Source: Agarilytica sp033852175
Lineage (GTDB): Bacteria; Pseudomonadota; Gammaproteobacteria; Pseudomonadales; Cellvibrionaceae
DNA: 64,000 nt
Assembly (NCBI GenBank): GCA_033852175.1
Contig: JAWSUY010000003.1
Location: 124,001 to 188,000 of the forward strand
Direction: 5' to 3'
A program made the translations under genes and the position numbers. The notes beneath the pieces are model-generated. The model was not told the DNA's origin. It searched no databases and worked only from the letters and a program-made list of their open reading frames with translations. Below are positions 26,256 through 34,289 of this stretch, piece by piece (within the stretch, counting starts at the first letter, position 1; the number at the start of each line of letters is the position of its first letter).

Positions 26256-28028
26256 ATGAGAATATTAAAATCTATCTGTAAATCGCCCCTAGGGCTTGTT
26301 TCTGTTTTCGTTCTTAGTGTTTTATCCGCTGCACCCACAACCGCCCAAGTTATGACTGGGTCTGGCACTGTGGATGCATATACATATAGTGGGTCACGTT
26401 CACGTCAGTACGATGTGTATGTCCCTCAGTCCTATAACGGAACAACTGCCGTCCCGATGGTTTTTGCATTGCACGGTTGTGCAATGGATCATGATGATGT
26501 GCGTAATCTTTGGAACTTCGACTTAATTGCGGATCAGAATAATGTGATTATTGTCTTCCCTTTTGTCACCAGTTTTTCTGAGTCACGAAACACGAACTGT
26601 TGGGGCTATTGGTTTGATACCCATGTACAAGAAGGCCGTAATGGAGAGGTTGACGATCTTCATGGCATTGGCGTACAGGTTGAGTCAAATTACAATATTG
26701 ACGGCGATCGACGTTATATCACCGGTCTATCAAGTGGTGGTGCAATGGCGGTAGCTGCAGCTGTATCCTACAACGACTATTGGGCGGCCGCTGCACCTGC
26801 GGAAGCATTGGCGTACGGGGATGGTTCCGCGTCTGTAACGGCGGACCAGTTTAACTCTTTGCAATTTCATGTTGATAAGTTGAATGCAGAATTGAACTAT
26901 GATCGCGCAGTTCCTATGCTGGTGATTCATTCGAATAACGACACAATTGTTATGCCGCGTGGAGCTGAATTAATTCGTGATTCACAACTTACGGTATGGG
27001 GGCCGGATTTAAATTCGGATGGCCCAACCGAAGATTGTAGTGCTGAAGGGATCAGTTGTACGATTACGACATACAACGATGCGGACGGTAACCCTCTTGT
27101 TAAAACCATGTTTTATAACGGTGTTACGGCTCAGTCAGCGACTTACGGTTCAGGCCACTACTGGTCCGGCGATGATGAAAGTCAGGCTCTGTATGCGAAG
27201 GATATAGGCCCCAGTAATTCTCAACATGCTTGGGCATTTTTTGAAACGGTCACGCTACAAGGCTTTAGTGTTTGTGACGATCCGAACGATACAACGGCTC
27301 CCGCGACACCTTCTAATTTAAGTGCTGATGATGTTCATGATAAGTATGCGCTACTGTCGGTTAACGCTAACTCTGAGTCGGACTTTAAAGGCTATAACAT
27401 TTACCATTCTGGTGGTGCAGAAGCGGGGTTCTCTTCTTCCGCTAGCATTAATGTTTCAGGTTTAAATCCAGACAGCTCTTATAGTCTTTATGCTAAATCT
27501 GTTGACCTGTGCGGTAATGAGTCTTCGGCTTCTAATACTGTAAGCTTTACAACCGGATCTCTTGAGTACATTGCGCCAAGTGCAGATGGTACGGCAACAG
27601 AGCACTACAATGCTGGCCGACTTGATCTAGATGGGTATCTTTTCTACGGCGATAAATATGGATATATCGAGTCTTTCACTTTGTGGCAGTTACAAGACGG
27701 AGACTGGATTGATGTGGATCAAAACGGCACAACAAATCCAACGCCTACCCCGCTTCCTGGAACGCCAACACCCACTCCAAATCCAGGGACTCCGACGCCG
27801 ACACCTAATCCAGGTACGCCAACTCCAACACCAAACCCCGGTGGTTGTGACGAGTTTACTAACGCAAATTACTACCATAAGACGGGTGGTCGTGCGACTA
27901 GCTCGGGTTCGTATTGGTCTCCAACCTACAACGCCAACGGAAGTAATGATGTGATGCCTGGATCGACGTGGGGCAATACGACGCTTCACAGTACCGATGG
28001 CAGTTATTGGGAACTTGGTGGTTGTTAA
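26256..28028 (+). CDS. Secreted PHB-depolymerase/feruloyl-esterase-like enzyme (paralog 2)
   Basis: A 590-residue paralog of the 14209 gene, with the same domain order: signal peptide 1-30 (TTA|Q), alpha/beta hydrolase with ALHGCAMD, elbow GLSSG, Asp in HSNNDTI and His in GSGHYW, an FN3-like module (APATPSNLSADDVHDKYALL), a Thr/Pro linker made of three 9-residue GTPTPTPNP-type units, and the Cys-flanked C-terminal domain (GRATSSGSYW). Start ATG at 26256 aligns with paralog 1 and has GAGG upstream; a frame extension to 26217 is not supported. The linker repeat differs from that in paralog 1, while catalytic and C-terminal parts are close. Substrate unknown. Confidence 0.88.
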   Translation: MRILKSICKSPLGLVSVFVLSVLSAAPTTAQVMTGSGTVDAYTYSGSRSRQYDVYVPQSYNGTTAVPMVFALHGCAMDHDDVRNLWNFDLIADQNNVIIVFPFVTSFSESRNTNCWGYWFDTHVQEGRNGEVDDLHGIGVQVESNYNIDGDRRYITGLSSGGAMAVAAAVSYNDYWAAAAPAEALAYGDGSASVTADQFNSLQFHVDKLNAELNYDRAVPMLVIHSNNDTIVMPRGAELIRDSQLTVWGPDLNSDGPTEDCSAEGISCTITTYNDADGNPLVKTMFYNGVTAQSATYGSGHYWSGDDESQALYAKDIGPSNSQHAWAFFETVTLQGFSVCDDPNDTTAPATPSNLSADDVHDKYALLSVNANSESDFKGYNIYHSGGAEAGFSSSASINVSGLNPDSSYSLYAKSVDLCGNESSASNTVSFTTGSLEYIAPSADGTATEHYNAGRLDLDGYLFYGDKYGYIESFTLWQLQDGDWIDVDQNGTTNPTPTPLPGTPTPTPNPGTPTPTPNPGTPTPTPNPGGCDEFTNANYYHKTGGRATSSGSYWSPTYNANGSNDVMPGSTWGNTTLHSTDGSYWELGGC

Positions 28029-28053
28029 TTAGAAAACTATAATAATAAACGAT

Positions 28054-28082
28054 GAAAACCGTGGCATACGCCGCGGTTTTTT
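28054..28082 (+). terminator. Rho-independent terminator after esterase 2
   Basis: AAAACCGTGGC / GCCGCGGTTTT (one G-T wobble) around ATAC, followed by Ts. Confidence 0.9.
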
Positions 28083-28166
28083 GTTATTGAAGTTATAGTT
28101 TAATTAAACTATAACTGAACGTTCGGGCTTGTTTGGTTGTAAGTGGTGTTAATAGGTCGTCGTCTA

Positions 28167-28928
28167 TTATTCAAATCTCACCAAATACCGAGATGGCCAA
28201 TATTTCCCAGTTATCCAAAAAGCTTTTTTTTCTTCATCGTATGCAATCCCGTTTAAAACGCTTTCGTTTCTAATTCGGTTGTTTTTTTCTGCGAGTTTAG
28301 ATAAATCGGCTATTCCGAGTACGCTACCATCAAGAGGCGAAATTTTTAGAATCAAGTTACTTTGCCAAATGTTTGCCCAAATAGCTGAGTCGGCGTAATC
28401 CAATTCATTTAAGTTTTTATAGTGTTTCCATTTGCTATGTACTGAAATACTTTTGGTCTTTTTAAATGTCGAAGGATTGCGAAAGATTAGCGTGTCCGAT
28501 CCGTCACTCATAATCAGTTCGTTGGCTGAGTGGGTCAGTCCCCATCCTTCTCCAGAATAGCTGAATTTTTTTAACGGTTGCAAGGTCTTTGGATCTAACA
28601 CCAAGGCCATTCCAGATTTCCACGTTAATAAAAAAAGTTGATTGTTAAATAGGGTTAGGCCTTCAGCAAAAAGGTTGTTGGGCAGTTTGCGTTGTTTTTC
28701 TATTTTCTGGGTTTGATTATCATAGCGCCGAATAAATGACTTGCTATATAGCCCGCTGGATTCATAGACTTTTCCATCGCTAATCAATAGGCCCTGAGTA
28801 AAGGTCAATGGGTCGTGTGCTTGCTCCTCAAGAACTGTGACGCTCAGCATGTTTTCTGCGAGGCATAATTGACAAAGGCCAAGGCTTATCCCGATGGTGA
28901 AAGCGAGATGATAATAGATGTTTCGCAT
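28167..28928 (-). CDS. Secreted glutaminyl-peptide cyclotransferase (plant/bacterial type)
   Basis: A 253-residue PF05096-type glutamine cyclotransferase, a five-bladed beta-propeller converting N-terminal Gln to pyroglutamate. Signal peptide to about residue 24 (CLA|EN). Family stretches in order: FTQGLLISDGKVYESSGLY, FAEGLTLFNNQLFLLTWKSG, FSYSGEGWGLTHSANELIMSDGS, LNELDYADSAIWANIWQSN and VLNGIAYDEEKKAFWITGKYWP. It is exported, so substrates should be secreted proteins. It converges on esterase 2, and the predicted mature forms of both esterases and of TonB receptor 1 begin with Gln, which suggests (inference) that these are its substrates. Confidence 0.92.
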   Translation of the reverse strand: MRNIYYHLAFTIGISLGLCQLCLAENMLSVTVLEEQAHDPLTFTQGLLISDGKVYESSGLYSKSFIRRYDNQTQKIEKQRKLPNNLFAEGLTLFNNQLFLLTWKSGMALVLDPKTLQPLKKFSYSGEGWGLTHSANELIMSDGSDTLIFRNPSTFKKTKSISVHSKWKHYKNLNELDYADSAIWANIWQSNLILKISPLDGSVLGIADLSKLAEKNNRIRNESVLNGIAYDEEKKAFWITGKYWPSRYLVRFE

Positions 28929-29079
28929 GGGGCTCTATGGTGGCTCTGAAGTAAGGTGGGCTTTAAGGCTAATTATGAGGCAGGAGTATAGGATATTAAT
29001 ACGAGAGATGTCATCCAGAGAGCGTTGACGGATTGGCAGAGGTGTAAGGTGGAGAGCTAAGCGTGTAAAAAGAGGAAGA

Positions 29080-29424
29080 TCATTCCTCTTTTTCTTTTCC
29101 TTCATTTTCCTCTTCTTCAGATGCTTGCGAGTCTCTGCTGTCCACATAGTCTACTGCGTCGTTCACCGCGTTTACGACACGGTTTCTCATCTCTTCCATT
29201 TCGTTTGGCGTCATGAAAAATGTCATATCCACGTCATGCCGAACATAGCGAGCGGGGAGCCGGTTGAGAGTAACGCATGCGAGGTCGGCTAGATACTCAC
29301 TGTCTGTTGCCGCTCTGTCATTTGATCGCAGAATTTGGTCAAAAACCATCTGTTCATAATAGTTATGGACGGAGTCGGTTGCGGTGTCTGGAATGTAACG
29401 TTGTCGACCTATGCTGAGCAGCAT
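29080..29424 (-). CDS. ComFB-like protein
   Basis: A 114-residue protein with the core of the late competence protein ComFB family (PF10719): VHNYYEQMVFDQIL, then LADLACVTLNRLPARYVRHDVDM and FMTPNEMEEM. The C-terminal 20 residues are almost entirely acidic/Lys. ComFB-type proteins have been reported as cyclic dinucleotide/nucleotide receptors in cyanobacteria; I cannot tell whether that holds here. No comF or competence gene is near. The 151 bp downstream to the glutaminyl cyclase hold no gene. Confidence 0.8.
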   Translation of the reverse strand: MLLSIGRQRYIPDTATDSVHNYYEQMVFDQILRSNDRAATDSEYLADLACVTLNRLPARYVRHDVDMTFFMTPNEMEEMRNRVVNAVNDAVDYVDSRDSQASEEEENEGKEKEE

Positions 29425-29567
29425 GCTATCCCCCTAATCGGATGTGGCTCTGCTATCAGCATAGCCTACTTGTAAGCGCGCATCCATAAACCGAAGTCTG
29501 CAGAGATAGAATTTACAATGTCGTTTTTTTACCGAGTATCGTTGTATGTAAAGGCAAATATTCGCAT

Positions 29568-31706
29568 CTAGATCTTATTGCGCATTAAATCCCGAATGAT
29601 AAAGCGGCCTGGGGCCATGTGCCGGTATAAGTCACGGGATATGGGTAAAACCTGCCCTGCAATAGCAGACGCCAGTACTTCAGAGGCCAGGGGAATATAG
29701 CAAAGTCCTCTGGCTCCATGTCCTAAATTGGCATACAGGTGATGGTGATAAGCCCCGTAATTGTCGATTGTGGCGTTAGCCTTTTTACGGTAAAAAGCAA
29801 AACGCTCTTTCATGGAGGAATAGTCTGCAATAGAGCCGACTATTGGGAAATAATCGGGAGTCGTACAGCGAAACCCGACTTTCCCGTCGAGAGCTAAGGA
29901 GGTGTCAATGTTAGACGTCAGCGCCGGAGATAGGCTCGTGAGCTTGTCTAAATTCTGCCGATGGTCTCTAGCCGTTAGCCCTGTTCCATATTCGTGTAGG
30001 TTAAATGTTGCACCCAGGCTATGGCAGTTATTGAGTGCGGGCGAAATATATCCATCACCGCATATGACTTTGCGGAGCTCCTTGCTCGAAGTTGTGCTGG
30101 GGATATGGCTCACTTGGCCACGAATCTTTTTGAGGGGTAGGTGTTGGCTTTGTTCTATTTCTGAGGCTGCATGGGCGTTAGCCAATACCACCGCGTCGGC
30201 GTAAACTGTTTCGGTTGAATTCGCTTTATTGGTGTACGTGACTTCCCATTGGTTGCCATCGTTCTGGAGTCCCGAAACTTTAGATTCTGTTCGGACTTCA
30301 ATGCGCTCGCTTTTAACCAGCTCTAGGCAGAGAGGAGCGGGGGATAGCCAGCCAGTTTGCGGTAAATAGAGGGCTGGAAAAGTACTGGGCACGCCGGATA
30401 CGGCTTCACATTCTTCCGCCGTTAACCAGCGAGAAAAATCGGGTGACTCTCGAAATGTTTCGCAAAACGCTTGGTATTGAGTGCGTAAATTATCATTGAT
30501 TGCTAAATGTAAAACGCCACAGGCATCGCCGCACTTTTCGTAAAGTCCTAATGAATGATAAAACTGCGAAGCGTATAGCAGGGCGGCGAGGTTGAAGGTG
30601 TTCAGTGGCGAATTGTGTGGTGACAGCTTTGCGTAAACCACTCCTTGTCGATTGCCTGACGCTTCCATAGCAAGTGTGTTATTTTTTTCGAGTAAAGTGA
30701 CGCGGATATTTTTTTTGGCCAGGGCAAATGCGGTATGGCAACCGGCCAGCCCCCCGCCAATCACAATGCAGTGCTCGACCTTCTTATTCGATGAAAACCT
30801 ATTAAGGTGCCATGAAGGTTCGGCATCAATTTTTTGGTGTTTATGATCACGAAAATGTGTCGGGGTAGTTTGCTCGTCTACTTCAGGTTTGCGGCCCTTT
30901 TGTTTTTCCTCTACAGAGAATTTCCCAATCAGCATTTCACGCTTTCGCCCAAAACCCTTAATTTTTTGACACTCAAATCCGATAGCAATTAATTGTTTTC
31001 GCACAGCGCTCGCGGCAGTAAATGTCGCAAATGTGGTGCTTCGTCCGCTGAGGTTTTTTATTGCAGAAAATAGGGCGTCTTTCCACATCTCTGGATTTTT
31101 GGACGGGGCAAAGCCATCTAAAAACCAGGCGTCTATTTGGGGGCGTAAGGAGCCGATAGCGCAGGGGCTAGATGAAACATGGGGGCCAGCCTTTGAAATG
31201 GGCGCTAGCTGCTGAAAACCTTCTGCGGCGTCACCAAAGCTTAGCGTTAACGAGATATTATCGTCGTAAAAGTTAAGGCGATGAATACCCTGTAGAGGCT
31301 GGGGAGGGTAAGCGTTAATGAGTTTCTGGCTGAGTGCGCTTAATTCCGGCCACAGGGCTAGCGCTTTAGTTAAGTCGTTTTTACTGAGCGGATATTTTTC
31401 GACAGAAATAAAATGCAATTGAGCATTTTTGTTATGATCATGCTTATTCCATAATTGCCAAGCCAGTAAAAAGTTTAGGCCGGTTCCGAAGCCTGTTTCG
31501 CCAATGGAAAATGTGGAATCTATGGAGTGTTGATCCCATCGTTCCTTTAGGCGGTTGGCATCAAGGAAAACGTAACGGCTTTCTGCGATGCCGTCATCTT
31601 TAGAGAAATAGATATCGTCGAAGCGTGTCGAGTATGGAAGTCCTTTTTCATCCCAGTGTACTTGAGCTGCGTGGCTATTTTTTTTGGTTTTATTATCGGT
31701 AGACAT
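29568..31706 (-). CDS. mnmC: MnmC, bifunctional tRNA mnm5s2U34 biosynthesis protein
   Basis: Final steps of 5-methylaminomethyl-2-thiouridine formation at the wobble base. At 712 residues both domains are present: the N-terminal SAM methyltransferase (MnmC2) with IGETGFGTGLNFLLAW and DAWFLDGFAPSKNPEMW, and the C-terminal FAD oxidoreductase (MnmC1) with the dinucleotide fold CIVIGGGLAGCHTAFALA. Characteristic GNRQGVVYAKLSP and NLGHGARGL segments occur. Start ATG at 31706. Two flavodoxin-type genes lie directly upstream on the same strand, so a joint transcript is likely. Confidence 0.96.
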   Translation of the reverse strand: MSTDNKTKKNSHAAQVHWDEKGLPYSTRFDDIYFSKDDGIAESRYVFLDANRLKERWDQHSIDSTFSIGETGFGTGLNFLLAWQLWNKHDHNKNAQLHFISVEKYPLSKNDLTKALALWPELSALSQKLINAYPPQPLQGIHRLNFYDDNISLTLSFGDAAEGFQQLAPISKAGPHVSSSPCAIGSLRPQIDAWFLDGFAPSKNPEMWKDALFSAIKNLSGRSTTFATFTAASAVRKQLIAIGFECQKIKGFGRKREMLIGKFSVEEKQKGRKPEVDEQTTPTHFRDHKHQKIDAEPSWHLNRFSSNKKVEHCIVIGGGLAGCHTAFALAKKNIRVTLLEKNNTLAMEASGNRQGVVYAKLSPHNSPLNTFNLAALLYASQFYHSLGLYEKCGDACGVLHLAINDNLRTQYQAFCETFRESPDFSRWLTAEECEAVSGVPSTFPALYLPQTGWLSPAPLCLELVKSERIEVRTESKVSGLQNDGNQWEVTYTNKANSTETVYADAVVLANAHAASEIEQSQHLPLKKIRGQVSHIPSTTSSKELRKVICGDGYISPALNNCHSLGATFNLHEYGTGLTARDHRQNLDKLTSLSPALTSNIDTSLALDGKVGFRCTTPDYFPIVGSIADYSSMKERFAFYRKKANATIDNYGAYHHHLYANLGHGARGLCYIPLASEVLASAIAGQVLPISRDLYRHMAPGRFIIRDLMRNKI

Positions 31707-31739
31707 AACTGATTGAGCCTTTCTTTTTTAGATCAGCGT

Positions 31740-32288
31740 TTAGCTGTCTGTTAGACCAAACTCATTGAGTATTTGAACGCACCAACGATCAACCCTTTCA
31801 GCGGTTTTATCAAATTCACTCTCTTCGTCTAGGGCAAGTCCTAGAAAGTGACACTCATCATCGGTAAGTGCTTTTGACGCTTCAAATTCATAGCCTTGGT
31901 TGGGCCAGTATCCCACCATGATGGCTCCGCGCGCCTTTAATTTATGATGTAAATACCCCATCGCATCTAAAAACCATTCGGGATAACCAACTTGGTCTCC
32001 AAGTCCAAACAAGGCGATTTTTTTTCCTTTTAGCTCCAAGTCTTCAAGGTCAGGCCAAATATCTTCCCAGTCTTCTTGTAGCTCGCCGTAGTCCCACGTG
32101 GGGATGCCCATAATAATACAATCGTAGAATTGGCATTCGACGATGGGCGTCGTATCAATGTTATAGACATCGACGTTATTTTCATGATCGAGGGCTTTAT
32201 TAATGGCGTCTCGAATTTTCTCCCCAGCCATTTCGGTATAGCAGGTAGAGCTCCCGTAAAAAAGACCTATGTGTTTTCGTTCAGACAT
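31740..32288 (-). CDS. fldB: Flavodoxin FldB-type
   Basis: A 182-residue long-chain flavodoxin, a one- or two-electron carrier binding FMN. The phosphate-binding loop FYGSSTCYTEM, the FMN-stacking loops GIPTWDYGELQEDWEDIW and FGLGDQVGYPEWFLDAMG match FldB. It lies between mnmC and the MioC-like gene with short gaps (33 bp and 13 bp), so all three form an operon on the minus strand. Which enzyme it reduces here is unknown. Confidence 0.93.
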   Translation of the reverse strand: MSERKHIGLFYGSSTCYTEMAGEKIRDAINKALDHENNVDVYNIDTTPIVECQFYDCIIMGIPTWDYGELQEDWEDIWPDLEDLELKGKKIALFGLGDQVGYPEWFLDAMGYLHHKLKARGAIMVGYWPNQGYEFEASKALTDDECHFLGLALDEESEFDKTAERVDRWCVQILNEFGLTDS

Positions 32289-32301
32289 AATGCGCGAGAT
32301 T

Positions 32302-32769
32302 TCAGGATTGAGAGGTTTGTGGTAACAGTTTAATCCAATCGCTCAGTTTTTCAGCCGCAGCCTTGTCATGGTCATCAATCTGCGTTGCATCCAGCACCAG
32401 CACTTTTCCCAATCTTACTGCGCCTATGTCTGCAAGGGCCTCATCAATGGTCGCTCCGGCTTGTGCAAAGTTAGGGTAAGACGAATCTCCAAGGCTAATA
32501 ACACCGTAATGCATACCCGCGATAGCAGGGAATTGATTCGTAAGGTGCAGGTAAAAAGGAATAATGTTTTGTGGTAGGTCGCCCATCCCAGTGCTTGATG
32601 TACACACTAATAATATGGAGCTAGGGTCAAAAAACGAGGCATCATCAGCATTAAAGCTTTCATGTAAGGTCGCTTGGTGGCCGCTTTCATCCAGTATCGT
32701 TTTTGCTGTTTGAGCGACGCTGAGAGCGGTCCCCATTATGGAGCCTACAATAATATTGATTTTTGCCAT
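32302..32769 (-). CDS. MioC-like flavodoxin-domain protein
   Basis: A 155-residue short flavodoxin-fold protein. VGSIMGTALSVAQT is the FMN-phosphate loop, CTSSTGMGDLPQNIIPFY and VISLGDSSYPNFAQAG are the isoalloxazine loops; this matches MioC and sulfite-reductase-type flavodoxin domains. It begins the mioC-fldB-mnmC run. Upstream lies a 408-bp gene-free region with the palindromic repeat copy 2. MioC in E. coli is linked to biotin synthase reduction; transfer of that role is inference. Confidence 0.85.
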   Translation of the reverse strand: MAKINIIVGSIMGTALSVAQTAKTILDESGHQATLHESFNADDASFFDPSSILLVCTSSTGMGDLPQNIIPFYLHLTNQFPAIAGMHYGVISLGDSSYPNFAQAGATIDEALADIGAVRLGKVLVLDATQIDDHDKAAAEKLSDWIKLLPQTSQS

Positions 32770-33177
32770 GACGCTAATGAAATTCCTGATGACGATCTAA
32801 TTGGGAGGCGTATAGTAGTGTCTTGCGCACAAGAGGTAAATGACTATAATCCCGCGTATTCAACGGCATAAAATTGCAGTCTTTCGGTACTCGCTTGTCT
32901 CAAGCAATCATCCAAAAGTAGCGAGTGTCCGTCCGAAAATGGCTCGTCGCGAGGGGAAATGAAAACGCTTAGATTTTCGTCACTACATATGGGCGCTTGC
33001 TTATTGCAAACAACTATATGTAGTAGTGTAAAGATGAGTGTTTATATTTTTCCGCACGACTGCAAGGACGCAGGAGGTAGAGCAACGCAGGAGCAGTTGC
33101 CGAGTAGGGATTAGTTTATGGACGGCACTAGTTAGTGCTCAAATAGAAGTAACAAATCAGAAAACTGGAGGGGATAT
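32770..33177. other. 408-bp gene-free region between divergent genes
   Basis: Most of it is taken up by the palindromic repeat copy 2 (32925-33127). The promoters of the MioC-like and DUF1653 genes must lie at the edges. No ORF is supported. Confidence 0.7.
32925..33127. repeat. Long palindromic intergenic repeat, copy 2
   Basis: An imperfect inverted repeat: arms 32942-33000 and 33006-33060 around TTATT. The left arm reverse-complemented matches copy 1 (1721-1779) at 50 of 59 positions. The outer ends carry GTCCGTCC (32927-32934) and GGACGGC (33120-33126), in inverted orientation. A 50-bp stretch between the right arm and its end (GCAAGGACGCAGGAGGTAGA..., 33062-33113) is absent from copy 1. 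About 50 bp before the DUF1653 start. The element is in the opposite orientation to copy 1. Confidence 0.75.
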
Positions 33178-33426
33178 ATGACCATGACGGAGCATATTAT
33201 TCCGGGTAAATACCGGCACTACAAAGGTAACGACTATCAGGTCTACGGCGTGACGCATCACTCGGAAACGCGTGAGGTTCTCGTGCTTTATCGTGCGTTA
33301 TATGGCGAAAGGGGGTTGTGGGTTAGGCCGCTGAGTATGTTTGCCGAAACGGTATTTGTTAATGGCGAAGAGATTCAGCGCTTTTCTTTGGCTGAAGAGT
33401 CAGAGGGTTCAAGCCCTTTCGAATGA
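33178..33426 (+). CDS. DUF1653-family protein
   Basis: An 82-residue protein carrying the whole DUF1653 domain: PGKYRHYKGNDYQVYGVTHH, VLVLYRALYGERGLWVRPLSMF and FVNGEEIQRF. The fold is small and beta-rich; its function is not established. ATG at 33178 with CTGGAGGGG upstream is a clear start. Its TGA overlaps the ATG of rlmA (ATGA at 33423-33426), so the two are translationally coupled. Confidence 0.9.
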   Translation: MTMTEHIIPGKYRHYKGNDYQVYGVTHHSETREVLVLYRALYGERGLWVRPLSMFAETVFVNGEEIQRFSLAEESEGSSPFE

Positions 33427-34289
33427 GTAATGTAAGCGGTGAGCGTATAAATAACATCTGTGTTTGGCAGTGCCCAGCCTGTGGCAATGCGCTAGAGGCG
33501 TCAACGTCTGGTTATCAGTGTTCTGAGGGGCATAGTTATGATCGTGCGCGTCAAGGCTATGCCAATCTTATGTTGGCTAATCAAAAGCGTAGTAAAGATC
33601 CTGGTGATGGGGCCGAAATGGTCGAGGCGCGACGCAGTTTCTTAAGTGCCGGTCATTATGCTTTCCTGATCGACGCGATCGTAAATTGTATGAAGGAAAG
33701 TGGATTTAAGTCGGACGGTCGATTTTTAGATGTAGGTTGTGGGGATGGCTCTTACCTTCACGCAATAGCACAACAGTTTCCCGATGCGTTTTTTTGGGGA
33801 AGTGATATCTCCAAATTTGCCGTCAGGCGAGCGGCTCGTTATGTGGTGGGTGCGCAGTTTTCCGTAGCCAGTAATTACCATTTACCATTTCAGGCAGGTT
33901 CGATCAACACAATATTAAGTGTGTTCTCTCCCATTGAGCTGAATGAAATCAAGCGTGTGTTGCAGGATGACGGAATATTTATTCGGGTTTTACCGGGCGA
34001 AAAACATTTCTGGCAGTTAAAGCAAGCTCTCTACAAAGAGGCTCAAGTGCATGACGAGCCTTCAGAGCTTGTTGGCGCTAATTTAAAGGGACGGGTTCAA
34101 GTCAGTGATACGCAGAGCCTGAATAATCACGCGCTGAAACAATTGATCGGCATGACACCTTTAAATTGGCGGGGAGACTCAGAGGCGAAAACTGCTTTAT
34201 TTTCTTTGCCGTCATTTGATATAACCTTTGATTTTGTTATTCAGGTTTACACCTTTGAAAAGACTGGCGGTGAGTTCAATGGCGTATAG
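33423..34289 (+). CDS. rlmA: RlmA, 23S rRNA (guanine-N1)-methyltransferase
   Basis: Methylates G745 (RlmA I) of 23S rRNA with SAM. 288 residues. An N-terminal zinc-binding module is visible: CPACGNALE followed by YQCSEGHSYDRARQGYANLM (Cys-x2-Cys, Cys, His), then DPGDGAEMVEARRSFL, and the SAM motif FLDVGCGDGSYLHAIA. The C-terminus ends in VYTFEKTGG. It overlaps DUF1653 upstream by four bases and tadA downstream by 11 bases. The group is a compact RNA-modification operon. Confidence 0.93.
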   Translation: MSNVSGERINNICVWQCPACGNALEASTSGYQCSEGHSYDRARQGYANLMLANQKRSKDPGDGAEMVEARRSFLSAGHYAFLIDAIVNCMKESGFKSDGRFLDVGCGDGSYLHAIAQQFPDAFFWGSDISKFAVRRAARYVVGAQFSVASNYHLPFQAGSINTILSVFSPIELNEIKRVLQDDGIFIRVLPGEKHFWQLKQALYKEAQVHDEPSELVGANLKGRVQVSDTQSLNNHALKQLIGMTPLNWRGDSEAKTALFSLPSFDITFDFVIQVYTFEKTGGEFNGV

